Shown here piece after piece: positions 9,001-16,780 of a stretch of DNA of 54,942 bases. Source of the stretch: Nostoc sp. FACHB-973. GTDB lineage: Bacteria > Cyanobacteriota > Cyanobacteriia > Cyanobacteriales > Nostocaceae. Both the position numbers and the translations under genes were made by a program. The stretch covers positions 1 through 54,942 of the forward strand of contig NZ_JACJSJ010000051.1 in the NCBI RefSeq assembly GCF_014698115.1, read 5' to 3'. Every line of letters starts with the position of its first letter. The first letter of the stretch is position 1. Under the pieces are notes generated by a model that was not told where the DNA came from, made no database searches, and saw nothing but the letters and a program-made list of their open reading frames with translations.

Positions 9001-9174
9001 GTGGCTGAAATTCGTTTGGGTGAAAATGAGTCCATTGACTCGGCACTAAGACGCTTTAAAAAGAAAATTCAAAAAGCTGGAATTTTATCCGAAGTCAAAC
9101 GTCGGGAAAGATACGAAAAACCCAGTTTGCGCCGAAAGCGGAAAGCAGAAGTCGCACGTAGAGGTGGCCGTTAA
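9001..9174 (+). CDS. rpsU: 30S ribosomal protein S21 (GTG start)
   Basis: 57 codons from a GTG. The product reads VAEIRLGENESIDSALRRFK, then KKIQKAGILSEVKRRERYEK, then a basic tail ending VARRGGR. This is the complete S21 family pattern (SIDSALRRFKK; AGIL.E.KRR..YEKPS). S21 helps the 30S subunit recognise mRNA. AGGGGGTGA at 8983-8991 and AGGGA directly before the GTG are the only Shine-Dalgarno-like stretches. It is separated from the KH gene by a terminator, so it has its own promoter. Confidence 0.93.
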   Translation: MAEIRLGENESIDSALRRFKKKIQKAGILSEVKRRERYEKPSLRRKRKAEVARRGGR

Positions 9175-9502
9175 CAAATCAAGGTGATGTCAATCAATTT
9201 TGGATTTTAGATTTGCAATTTTAGATTGACTTTACCCACTCTTGGGTTGTAGGTCAGGGATTTTAGATTTGCTAAGCGTAGCTACCGCTGAGTATTATCT
9301 GCGACAAGCTGCGCTTAGCTTGTTCGTGTTTGGGGGTACGAGCTGTTGCAATTACAAGGGTTGGGGCATGTAGCAAGCTTTAAGAGTAGGGGTATTAAAT
9401 AATTCGTAATTCGTAATTCGTAATTCGTAATTAAAAAAACAATTGCAAAATCCAAGTTGTGCTGGAAGCGCACCAAAGGTGCGACCAAAATATAAAATTA
9501 CT
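9175..9502. other. Gene-free gap upstream of the phoH-like gene
   Basis: 328 bp without a supportable gene. It holds repeated GATTTTAGATTTGC-like phrases at 9201-9275 and an AATTCGT heptamer array at 9398-9434. The frame of the phoH-like gene is open back to 9443 but that extension does not resemble the family. Confidence 0.6.
9398..9434. repeat. Heptanucleotide tandem repeat (AATTCGT)
   Basis: Four direct copies of AATTCGT between rpsU and the phoH-like gene. Confidence 0.9.
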
Positions 9503-10456
9503 ATGGTAGATGCTTTAAAAATTGAGTTGCCAAACATTCCCAGTGCGATCGCTTTAGCAGGAGATGGAGAAGAAAATCTCAAATTCCTATCTCGGCAAAC
9601 GGGAGCTAGTTTGGTATTGCGCGGACAGGAATTACTGATTTCTGGTACAGAGAAGCAAATTGATCTGGCTGCGAAATTGGTGCGATCGCTTGAAGTTCTC
9701 TGGATTAAAGGCAATACTATTTCCAGTGCCGATATTTTAACAGCTCGTCAAGCTTTGGATAGCGATCGGCAAGGGGAACTGCAAGATTTACAGCGAGATG
9801 TCCTCGCCAGAAGTCGCCGGGGCGAAGAAATCCGCGCCAAAACCTTTCGCCAACGTCAATATATCGACGCAATACGCAAACGTGACCTCACCTTTGGCGT
9901 TGGCCCTGCCGGTACTGGTAAGACTTATCTCGCTGTGGTTGTCGCCGTCCAAGCACTCCTAGCCAACCAATTTGAAAAACTCATTTTAACTCGCCCTGCC
10001 GTGGAAGCAGGTGAACGACTCGGCTTTTTACCTGGAGACTTGCAGCAGAAAGTCAACCCCTACCTCCGCCCACTTTACGATGCTATTTATGAATTCATCG
10101 ACCCAGAAAAAGTACCCAATTTAATGGAACGTGGTGTAATTGAAGTTGCACCACTCGCCTACATGCGGGGACGTACTCTCAATAACGCCTTTGTAATTGT
10201 AGATGAAGCCCAAAATACTACACCTGGTCAAATGAAAATGGTTTTGACTCGTTTGGGCTTTCGTTCCAAAATGGTGATTACAGGTGATATTACCCAAACC
10301 GACTTGCCACTCAACCAACCATCAGGCCTAACAATAGCCTTGCAAATTTTAAAAAACGTTGAAGGCATTGCCTTTTGTGAATTTTCCCAAAAAGATGTCG
10401 TTCGCCATGCTTTAGTTCAACGAATTGTCGCTGCTTATGAAAAACATGAAAAATAG
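9503..10456 (+). CDS. PhoH-like ATPase
   Basis: 317 residues from the ATG at 9503 (MVDALKIELPNIPSAIALAG); an upstream in-frame ATG at 9443 adds 20 residues that look like intergenic repeat. A KH-like N-terminal region covers about 1-80. The P-loop is GVGPAGTGKTYLA (about residues 131-143) and the Walker B is NAFVIVDEAQN. The family is cytoplasmic and linked to RNA metabolism and phosphate starvation; its exact reaction is uncertain. Confidence 0.9.
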   Translation: MVDALKIELPNIPSAIALAGDGEENLKFLSRQTGASLVLRGQELLISGTEKQIDLAAKLVRSLEVLWIKGNTISSADILTARQALDSDRQGELQDLQRDVLARSRRGEEIRAKTFRQRQYIDAIRKRDLTFGVGPAGTGKTYLAVVVAVQALLANQFEKLILTRPAVEAGERLGFLPGDLQQKVNPYLRPLYDAIYEFIDPEKVPNLMERGVIEVAPLAYMRGRTLNNAFVIVDEAQNTTPGQMKMVLTRLGFRSKMVITGDITQTDLPLNQPSGLTIALQILKNVEGIAFCEFSQKDVVRHALVQRIVAAYEKHEK

Positions 10457-10518
10457 GGATTGGGGACTGGGGACTGGGAGAGAATAACTAATGACAAATG
10501 ACTAAGGACAAATAACAA
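10454..10518. repeat. Heptamer repeats between phoH-like and HutX-like genes
   Basis: GGGGACT/GGGGATT units followed by AATGACAAATGAC-type units (TGACAAA heptamers), filling almost the whole gap up to the next ATG. Confidence 0.8.
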
Positions 10519-10923
10519 ATGACTACAACATTAAAAGAATTTTTAGCAGCTTGTGAAAATCTCGGAACTTTGCGTCTAATTGTTACTAGCAGTGCCGCTG
10601 TTTTAGAAGCAAGGGGTAAGTTAGAAAAGCTATTTTATGCAGAATTGCCCAAAGGTAAATACGCGAATATGCACACCGAAGGCTTTGAATTTCACTTGAA
10701 TATGGACAAAATTACCCAAGTGAAATTTGAAACGGGTGAAGCCAAGAGAGGAAATTTTACAACCTATGCAATTCGCTTTTTAGATGATAAACAAGAGCCA
10801 GCTTTAAGCCTATTTTTGCAATGGGGTAAGCCAGGAGAATATGAACCAGGTCAAGTTGAAACTTGGCAGACTTTAAAAGAAAAGTATGGAGAAATTTGGC
10901 AACCTTTACCAGCAGAAATTTAA
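10519..10923 (+). CDS. ChuX/HutX-like haem-utilisation domain protein
   Basis: 134 residues. The fold pattern LRLIVTSSAAVLEARGKLEKLF followed by HTEGFEFHLNMDKITQVKFETG and YAIRFLDDKQEPALSLFLQW resembles ChuX/HutX proteins, which bind haem or related tetrapyrroles. In cyanobacteria these are short, cytosolic and not linked to uptake genes; none are seen here either. Recognition is moderate; a cyanobacteria-specific function in haem handling is inference. Confidence 0.6.
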   Translation: MTTTLKEFLAACENLGTLRLIVTSSAAVLEARGKLEKLFYAELPKGKYANMHTEGFEFHLNMDKITQVKFETGEAKRGNFTTYAIRFLDDKQEPALSLFLQWGKPGEYEPGQVETWQTLKEKYGEIWQPLPAEI

Positions 10924-10931
10924 TCCAGCTA

Positions 10932-11033
10932 AGGGACTTCCAAAGAAAAAAATATTCCATCGTAGGGGCGCACAGCTGTGCTACCCGAAAAATGTACAAA
11001 TAATTTGGGATAATTTATTTTCTGGAAGTCCCT
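10932..11033. mobile_element. MITE, AGGGACTTCCA family, copy 1 (102 bp)
   Basis: Ends are AGGGACTTCCA and its exact complement TGGAAGTCCCT. The interior holds TAAATTATCCCAAATTATT (in reverse) and a truncated copy of the 28-bp palindrome. No coding capacity. Nearly the same element, in opposite orientation and enlarged, is at 29251-29469. It sits between the HutX-like gene and the convergent ccmK paralogue. Confidence 0.85.
10962..10984. repeat. 28-bp palindrome family, truncated copy
   Basis: GTAGGGGCGCACAGCTGTG followed directly by CTAC: the right arm lacks about five bases. It lies inside MITE copy 1. Confidence 0.8.
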
Positions 11034-11370
11034 AAACAGATAGGGGTGGAGGAAATCGGATATCTGCACCGAATTGTTCGACATTAGCACTACGATAAAT
11101 CGGTAAAACATATTCTAAATTTTCATGGGGGCGGGGAATAATATGATGAGAAAGCACCTCACCACCGGTTACTCGTAACGTCGCCTTTAGTCCAGCTGTT
11201 AGCGCCACATTCACCTCGCCCACAACCCCCCGAATTAACACAGTAATTCGTCCCAAATCAGTATTTTCGTAACCAACAAGGGTAATACGAGCAGCTTTAC
11301 ACATGGCATCTCCCACTTCCACTGCTGTGGGAACGCCGTAAACTTCAATCATGCCCAGTGCCAATGTCAC
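11032..11370 (-). CDS. ccmK: Carboxysome shell protein, CcmK-type BMC domain
   Basis: About 112 residues. The BMC hallmark sequence is complete: LGMIEVYGVPTAVEVGDAMC, then KAARITLVGYENTD, GRITVLIRGVVGEV and HIIPRPHENLEYVLPI. It forms hexamers that tile the carboxysome shell. It stands alone, away from any ccm or rbc gene, like other satellite CcmK paralogues (K3/K4 or the CcmK5/6 groups); which group cannot be settled by eye. Pore residues differ from the common KIGSGR (here ENTDLGR). The frame is open to an ATG at 11391, but that N-terminus lies in repeat sequence; GTG at 11370 (VTLALGMIEV) gives the normal family start. Confidence 0.88.
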   Translation of the reverse strand: MTLALGMIEVYGVPTAVEVGDAMCKAARITLVGYENTDLGRITVLIRGVVGEVNVALTAGLKATLRVTGGEVLSHHIIPRPHENLEYVLPIYRSANVEQFGADIRFPPPLSV

Positions 11371-11385
11371 GTCGCTTCGCTCCGA

Positions 11386-11412
11386 ATTCAAAATTCAAAA
11401 TTCAAAATTAAA
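11386..11412. repeat. Heptanucleotide tandem repeat (AATTCAA)
   Basis: GAATTCAAAATTCAAAATTC units directly upstream of, and possibly overlapping, the ccmK start region. Confidence 0.85.
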
Positions 11413-11486
11413 GATACCCATAAATCAATTTAGGGGCTTGTATCCTTTTTGTTTTTGGTCATGGTTGTACCAGAATTGAGGTTTTG

Positions 11487-11514
11487 GTAGGGGCGTACAG
11501 CTGTACGCCCCTAC
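11487..11514. repeat. 28-bp perfect palindrome, copy (TACAGCTGTA centre)
   Basis: A perfect inverted repeat with left half GTAGGGGCGTACAG. Other family members are at 10962, 29398, 40253 and 49021. It lies between two divergent genes (ccmK and the DUF6816 gene). Confidence 0.9.
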
Positions 11515-11673
11515 AGCGAATTCATTTTTTTGCAAAGATTTTTGGAAACGGTATAAAATTAGTTACTAAGCCATATTTTTGATTTGGATAATACGCAATA
11601 TCTCTAAGTGCATTATTATCCCATAGATTAATTTTTAATCCATAAATAATGAACGTTTAATACAAAACTACTG

Positions 11674-12474
11674 ATGCTGATAACTAAGGTAATTTGGAGT
11701 TTTTGCTTGCTGCTTTTATTCCTAATGGGGAGTGGTGAGGCCGTTGCAGGTGAGTTATCTCAACGCTTAGCTAATTTTCCTCAGTGGGAAAAATTAACCT
11801 CCGTGGAACCGGCTTCGGGTGATTTAGTTTACCCTGAATGGATGGCTGGTACTTGGGAGGTGACAAGCACGTTGGTAGATTTGGCTGCGCCTTTGGCACC
11901 AGATATTGTCACACCAGGGTTTGAAGGTAATCGCCGACAATTAAATCAACCTGTGAGTTTTCTAGTAAGATTTGTAAAAGAGCAACCACATAACACTGGG
12001 TTAAAAATACTCCCTTGGATAGATAAAAAATCACCAATTTTAGTAGCAGATAGAGCATTTAATAGTTTGAATTTGGCACGGGCTTCTTTAGGAAATGAAG
12101 CGGTGTTAGCGGTTAAAGTAGATCCAGATTCACCTAATCGTCAAATTACATTCTTGCGTAGCAGTCACCAACTAGTTTCCATTGTTACTGCACGGTCTAC
12201 AGAAACTACTCCTGATGACAAGTTCATTACTACAGAGGTATTTCAACAACTATTTAAAGGCAGTTCACGCCCCTATTTAAACTCTGTGGAATCTACCACG
12301 GCTTACAAAAAACTTTCCACAGATAATCCAACAATTGAAGCAGATCAAGTTACTGCTGTTTATCTTTCACCGCAAGATCCAAATTATTTTACCGCAGGTT
12401 CTCGTCCAGTTGCTCTTTATCGCTATCACCTGGAATTTGTCCCTGCACAAATGCTTACTACTTCAAAGGAGTGA
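11674..12474 (+). CDS. DUF6816 family exported protein
   Basis: 266 residues. An N-terminal signal peptide (about 1-26, LIWSFCLLLLFLMGSGEAVAG-like core ending AVA) predicts export, possibly to the thylakoid lumen or periplasm. The mature protein has the cyanobacterial pattern LVYPEWMAGTWEVTSTLVDL and QPVSFLVRFVKE, a lipocalin-like beta pattern. No catalytic motif seen. The family name is from recognition and the function is unknown. Confidence 0.65.
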   Translation: MLITKVIWSFCLLLLFLMGSGEAVAGELSQRLANFPQWEKLTSVEPASGDLVYPEWMAGTWEVTSTLVDLAAPLAPDIVTPGFEGNRRQLNQPVSFLVRFVKEQPHNTGLKILPWIDKKSPILVADRAFNSLNLARASLGNEAVLAVKVDPDSPNRQITFLRSSHQLVSIVTARSTETTPDDKFITTEVFQQLFKGSSRPYLNSVESTTAYKKLSTDNPTIEADQVTAVYLSPQDPNYFTAGSRPVALYRYHLEFVPAQMLTTSKE

Positions 12475-12562
12475 TTTCAACTTTTAGCCCTTGACTATTT
12501 TGTAGCATATCTGTAGTATATAGGTTCCAAGTTAACGATCGCGCTCTTGGAAGGTGTGCATC

Positions 12563-14383
12563 ATGGCGACATTTCGAGATATTGTCAGTTACTACCGCGC
12601 TGACTGGAAGCTGAGTGTTTTCAGTATTGCAGCATCTAGCATTTACGAAATTATTGATTTAGTTGTACCTTATGCGATTGGGCAGATTTTAAACGTTTTG
12701 TCCAATCAACCCTTGGATAAACCACTTGAAAGTGCGATCGCAACTTTTTCTGACATCACCAATTACCCAGTTAATAAATCTCTATCTTTGAGTATATTAC
12801 TTGGCTTAATTTTTGTTGTCACTGTCTTGAGAGCGCCTACGCAAGCTTGGTTAACAATTTGGTTTCATTGGGCTATAGCTTTAAGGCGGCGTCGGTATAA
12901 AAGCCAAACAGCCATAGAAAAAATTCTCACTTTGCCACTGGAATTTTATGATGAAAATAATCCAGGACGTATTGCTGGACGCATAGCTAGAGGTATTGGA
13001 AACCATACTTTCTCCTATCCCGAAATTGCCGGACAGTTGATTCCTAAACTGATTCGTGTACTGGCAATTTTTGTGTTTATTTTGGTGATTGAATGGCGAA
13101 TTGCGGTTTTGTATTTAATTTCTTTCGTAGTTATTCTTAGCTTGACATTGAAGGATTTACAGTGGCTGATTTGGCACGAAACTCTTCTGGATAAATATAT
13201 GGAAGATACAGAAAGCCGAACTTCCGAATTGATCACTAATATCAAAACCGTGAAAGCATTTGCTACAGAAGGTAAAGAACTGAAGCGGCAAAATCAGAGA
13301 TTGGATCGTGAGCTAACAGTAGTTATCGATCGCATCCACAGAGGTTATGTTAAACTATCTACTTGGCAAAGAAGCGTAATTCAGTTCTGTGTATTTGCAA
13401 TTTTGGGATTAACTTTAGCAGCAACAGTAGACGGGAGAATTTCTCTTGGTCACTTTATCATGATCTTAACTCTTTCTAGCATGGCTTATGCCGAACTAGA
13501 ACCTATTAGTACTTTGGCAGAAACTTTTGCCCGTCGTTATTCTGCTATGCTGCGGTTTCACGAATTTCTTCAAGAACCAACTGGAGTTGATTCTGCTGGT
13601 CTTTTAGAAGAGAGCAATCAGACAGAATCACCTTATAAATTTAGTGGAAAAGTTGAGTTTTCCCATGTCAGTTTTGGATATAATTCCAATCGCCAAGTTT
13701 TGCAAGATATTAACTTGTTGATTGAACCATATCAAACAGTGGCATTAGTGGGGCGTTCTGGTTCTGGAAAGTCTACTTTAGTGAAGTTGCTACTGCGATA
13801 TTTTGAACCTCAATCAGGTGAAATTCTCATTGATGGTCAAGATATTCGCACCTTAGATGTGGGTAAATATAGACGAAGGTTAGCGATCGTTCATCAAGAA
13901 GTAGACGTTTTTAACGGTACCATATTGGATAACCTCACCTATGGTAAGCCGGATGCCAGTTTTGAGGACGTTGAAGAAGCCTGTAGAATTGCCAGAGTTG
14001 ATGAAGTAGTGCAGCACTTACCCCAAGGTTATTACACCGTTGTGGGAGAACGAGGGGTTCGGTTATCTGGAGGACAAAGACAACGTTTGGGAATTGCGAG
14101 GGCGTTGTTAGTCAAACCAGACGTGCTGGTTTTTGACGAAGCCACCTCCAGCTTAGATTATGAGTCGGAACGTTCAATTCAGCTAGCAATGCGATCGATT
14201 CAAGGTACTTGTACCACCATTGTCATCGCCCATCGTTTAAGTACAGTCAGGGAAGCAGATAAGATTGTAGTTCTAGATCAAGGAAGGATTGTAGAAGTGG
14301 GTAGCCACGATGAACTTTTACGTCACGAGGGTATTTATCGCCGCTTACACTCCCTCCAAGAAACTGGAGAACTTTTAAGTTAA
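12563..14383 (+). CDS. ABC exporter, fused membrane and ATPase domains (MsbA-like)
   Basis: 606 residues from the ATG at 12563; GGAAGG at 12549-12554 is well placed for it, whereas the upstream GTG at 12554 overlaps this site. The transmembrane domain (about 1-330) has roughly six helices. The ATPase domain carries Walker A LVGRSGSGKST, Q-loop HQEVD, signature LSGGQRQRLGIARALL, Walker B DVLVFDEATSSLD and switch IVIAHRLST. A homodimeric exporter of lipid, peptide or drug type; the substrate cannot be inferred. No partner gene is adjacent. Confidence 0.93.
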   Translation: MATFRDIVSYYRADWKLSVFSIAASSIYEIIDLVVPYAIGQILNVLSNQPLDKPLESAIATFSDITNYPVNKSLSLSILLGLIFVVTVLRAPTQAWLTIWFHWAIALRRRRYKSQTAIEKILTLPLEFYDENNPGRIAGRIARGIGNHTFSYPEIAGQLIPKLIRVLAIFVFILVIEWRIAVLYLISFVVILSLTLKDLQWLIWHETLLDKYMEDTESRTSELITNIKTVKAFATEGKELKRQNQRLDRELTVVIDRIHRGYVKLSTWQRSVIQFCVFAILGLTLAATVDGRISLGHFIMILTLSSMAYAELEPISTLAETFARRYSAMLRFHEFLQEPTGVDSAGLLEESNQTESPYKFSGKVEFSHVSFGYNSNRQVLQDINLLIEPYQTVALVGRSGSGKSTLVKLLLRYFEPQSGEILIDGQDIRTLDVGKYRRRLAIVHQEVDVFNGTILDNLTYGKPDASFEDVEEACRIARVDEVVQHLPQGYYTVVGERGVRLSGGQRQRLGIARALLVKPDVLVFDEATSSLDYESERSIQLAMRSIQGTCTTIVIAHRLSTVREADKIVVLDQGRIVEVGSHDELLRHEGIYRRLHSLQETGELLS

Positions 14384-14455
14384 GCGAAATATACCTGGCG
14401 ATTAGAAATCGGGGCTACACAAACTCTCATCCGTCTGTGCGGACTTTAGTAATTT

Positions 14456-14477
14456 GAAACCCAGGTCGGTGGGTTTC
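14456..14477. repeat. Small inverted repeat in dispersed element
   Basis: GAAACCCA / TGGGTTTC with a 6-nt loop. Part of a larger repeat-rich stretch 14390-14560 between the ABC exporter and the zeta pseudogene. No T-run follows, so a terminator is not claimed. Confidence 0.55.
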
Positions 14478-14495
14478 AATACTCTTGGGTTAAGG

Positions 14496-14557
14496 GAAGA
14501 CGCGATAAATCGCCGTCTCTACAAAGGATTGATTATTGTAGAGACGGCAATTTATGG
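14496..14557. repeat. Dispersed repeat, GACGCGAT family, copy 3
   Basis: GAAGACGCGATAAATCGCC then GTCTCTACAAAGGATTGAT, followed by an inverted GTAGAGACGGCAATTTATG, so the element folds on itself. It lies where the missing 5' part of the zeta gene should be. Confidence 0.75.
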
Positions 14558-14605
14558 CATTTTTGCAATCTACAATTTTCATCAAAAAACCTTAACCGAA
14601 CCGTA

Positions 14606-15049
14606 TTGCCTTTTAACCCTGAATCTGTAGCCATTCAAGCTGAACGATTAATGTTAGAAAAACTAAAAAATCTGGTGAATTCTGAAGCTGATTTTGCATT
14701 TGAAACAACTTTAGCAGCTCGTAATTTCGCCCGATTCTTGAGAGAATGTCAAAACAAAGGTTATATTATCAACTTAATTTACTTTTGATTACAAAGTCCG
14801 GAATTAGCGATCGCACGGGTACGCAGACGTGTAGAAAGTGGCGGTCACAATATCCCAGAAGATGCTATTCGCCGTCGCTATGAACGAGGTCGCAGCAACC
14901 TAATTAACTTATATTTACCTGTGTGTGATACTTGGATCGTTTATGATAATTCTGGGTCTAAAGCTATATTAGTGGCTGCATCAGATATCAATCACCAAGC
15001 AATTATCTATGAACCCCAAATCTGGAATCGAATTACAGCCAGGGAATAA
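14606..15049 (+). pseudogene. Broken zeta-toxin-type kinase gene (5' truncated, nonsense codon)
   Basis: Reading through one TGA at 14786-14788, the frame gives FNPESVAIQAERLMLEKL, DFAFETTLAARNF, LQSPELAIARVRRRVESGGH, IPEDAIRRRYERGRSNL and WIVYDNSG. This is the second half of zeta-toxin (UDP-sugar kinase fold) proteins. The TGA falls where relatives usually have Trp (LWL), consistent with a single TGG to TGA change. The N-terminal P-loop part is missing; the sequence before it is repeat DNA. Either fault would abolish activity, so this is a decayed toxin gene. Confidence 0.8.
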
Positions 15050-15236
15050 ACCGCAAATTCCCTTAACAGAAATCCACCAAAAAATTGATGCTGGTGTCAA
15101 AGCTGCTATTGCTAAAGCTATTGAAAGACACTGCCGTTTAGGGGAATCTGTTAGCGTTTGGCAAGACGGTAAAGTTGTGACATTAACCGCCGATCAAATT
15201 CCTCCTCTTGATTTAACTGTTAGTGATGGCGAATGA
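15009..15236 (+). CDS. Small zeta-associated protein
   Basis: 75 residues. It overlaps the end of the zeta pseudogene by 41 bp in another frame, indicating former translational coupling. The protein is hydrophilic with a predicted helix (KIDAGVKAAIAKAIERHCRLGESVSVWQDGKVVTL) and no known domain. Its position suggests an antitoxin or accessory partner of the zeta gene, but this rests on context only. Intact although the kinase is broken. Confidence 0.55.
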   Translation: MNPKSGIELQPGNKPQIPLTEIHQKIDAGVKAAIAKAIERHCRLGESVSVWQDGKVVTLTADQIPPLDLTVSDGE

Positions 15237-15621
15237 CACTTAAACCCTATATACAGTAGAATCTTTGCCAATTTATGAGGTTTGAAAATGGGGTTGAACA
15301 GAATGAATACGACTTAAATCGACCTGATTGCCAATGAGGTCGCAATTGTTCGCAACATTATTATTTACAATACTATAAATTTTCAACCACCAGTCATAAT
15401 GTATACAATATGTGATAATAGACTTCAAGCAAAAATCACTGTGTACTAAACTTCCTCTGTCTGAGTAACCCAAAAAGCAAAGCTTACTATTTACGAGTGC
15501 GTAAGTATATAGGTGGAGTTTTTGTAATTACCATTTTATATGGAGATGAAAGCACAAATTACATTTACTAGGTATCTATGCAAGAAGTCTGATACATTAT
15601 TTAAATAAAATTGTATTATTT
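15237..15621. other. Intergenic region upstream of the vWA-tubulin-motor operon
   Basis: 385 bp, AT-rich, without a supportable gene. It presumably carries the promoter of the downstream operon; I could not pick a convincing -35/-10 pair. A 66-codon open frame on the minus strand has no coding features. Confidence 0.5.
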
Positions 15622-16761
15622 GTGACTACAAACAAAGTTACTCCCGGACAAACACTTACTTCTACACAAAAAATCGGGTTAGATTTAGTTGCCGTTTTGG
15701 GTGGCGGACGAGATGTTGTCTTGGCTATTGATTTGACAGAAAGCGTGGGACTCAATGATGAAGGTCGTATCCGCTTACGTCAAATTATTACAGATAGCCT
15801 GAAACCTGGAGATACTGTATACGTTATTCCTTTTGCTCAAGATATAGTTTTAACTGAAGCTAAATCGGATGTAAATCCTTTAGGCACACCCATCTACTTT
15901 AGTAGTAAAAATCAAGAAAATATTGACAAAATTTTAGCAAAAATTCCTTCGCCAGACCTGGGATTATATGGTACAGATATTCAGCAAGCTGAATTGACTA
16001 TTTATCAAGGTCTTGCTCAGATTAATCAAAATCGCTTGCAAGCAAATCAAAATATCAAGCCGCAATCAGTAGTTTGGATTAGTGATGCACCTCTATTTAC
16101 ACAATCAGGGGTTACCTCTGATATTTGGATAGAAACGCCTGCTGGTAGCCGGTTTCGACAAGCAGATTCTACTGAAAGTCAACAGCGACAAGCTTGGATC
16201 AAAGATTTGCCAATTAATCGGCGATCGCTATCAATTAAAACAGAGAATAATAAAGAATACAAACTCACAGTAGTAGACATTGCTCCCACAGTCCAGGAAT
16301 TTTGTACACCAGCACCAGGTAATCAAGAAACTTGTTTAGTCACACCTTATTTAGTTAAAAAATTATGGCTGCCTGGATTATTTTCCATATTAATATTAAT
16401 TGGACTTGTTTTAGCTGGATTAAAAGTATATCGGCTGCAAAAAAAATGGGAATTAATAGTTGATTTTGAAGTCACAGACAAACCAGAAGACCAAAAATGT
16501 AGCTTGCCAAACAATAAAAGAATTGCAATTGGTGAATACGATTCTACTTGCGTAGATTCTATTGACTGTCCAGGTGAAGAAATTAGAGCATATTTGGAGC
16601 GCAAAGGTGAGAAACTTTATTTAGTCCCAACTAATTTGGCTTCCATTTATTACAACGAGCGAGAAATTACCTCACGTACTCTTATAGATAAATCTAAATT
16701 TCGCCTCAATTGTCCACATCGCAAGCGCGACTACGAAATCACTATCAAATTAAAAAAATAG
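15622..16761 (+). CDS. Von Willebrand A domain membrane protein, motor-tubulin operon gene 1
   Basis: 379 residues from a GTG; a TAA stands in frame 18 bp upstream, so the start is well limited. A vWA domain (about 29-225) begins RDVVLAIDLTES; Asp37, Thr39 and Ser41 form a DxTxS variant of the MIDAS metal site, with Thr118 (YGTD) and Asp155 (WISDAP) as likely further ligands. One membrane helix lies at about 248-270. A C-terminal beta-rich domain (about 275-379: RIAIGEYDSTCV, YLERKGEKLYLVP) faintly resembles FHA domains, which is speculative. No signal peptide. The next gene starts 19 bp downstream. vWA proteins usually scaffold metal-dependent protein contacts. Confidence 0.8.
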   Translation: MTTNKVTPGQTLTSTQKIGLDLVAVLGGGRDVVLAIDLTESVGLNDEGRIRLRQIITDSLKPGDTVYVIPFAQDIVLTEAKSDVNPLGTPIYFSSKNQENIDKILAKIPSPDLGLYGTDIQQAELTIYQGLAQINQNRLQANQNIKPQSVVWISDAPLFTQSGVTSDIWIETPAGSRFRQADSTESQQRQAWIKDLPINRRSLSIKTENNKEYKLTVVDIAPTVQEFCTPAPGNQETCLVTPYLVKKLWLPGLFSILILIGLVLAGLKVYRLQKKWELIVDFEVTDKPEDQKCSLPNNKRIAIGEYDSTCVDSIDCPGEEIRAYLERKGEKLYLVPTNLASIYYNEREITSRTLIDKSKFRLNCPHRKRDYEITIKLKK

Positions 16762-16780
16762 TAATTCTTAGGTGCATACT

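Noticed and set aside
10929..11111. 60-codon minus-strand frame over the MITE
   Set aside because: It is composed of MITE and antisense repeat sequence and overlaps the ccmK paralogue.
15273..15473. 66-codon minus-strand frame upstream of the vWA gene
   Set aside because: AT-rich with no coding character; it lies in the expected promoter region.
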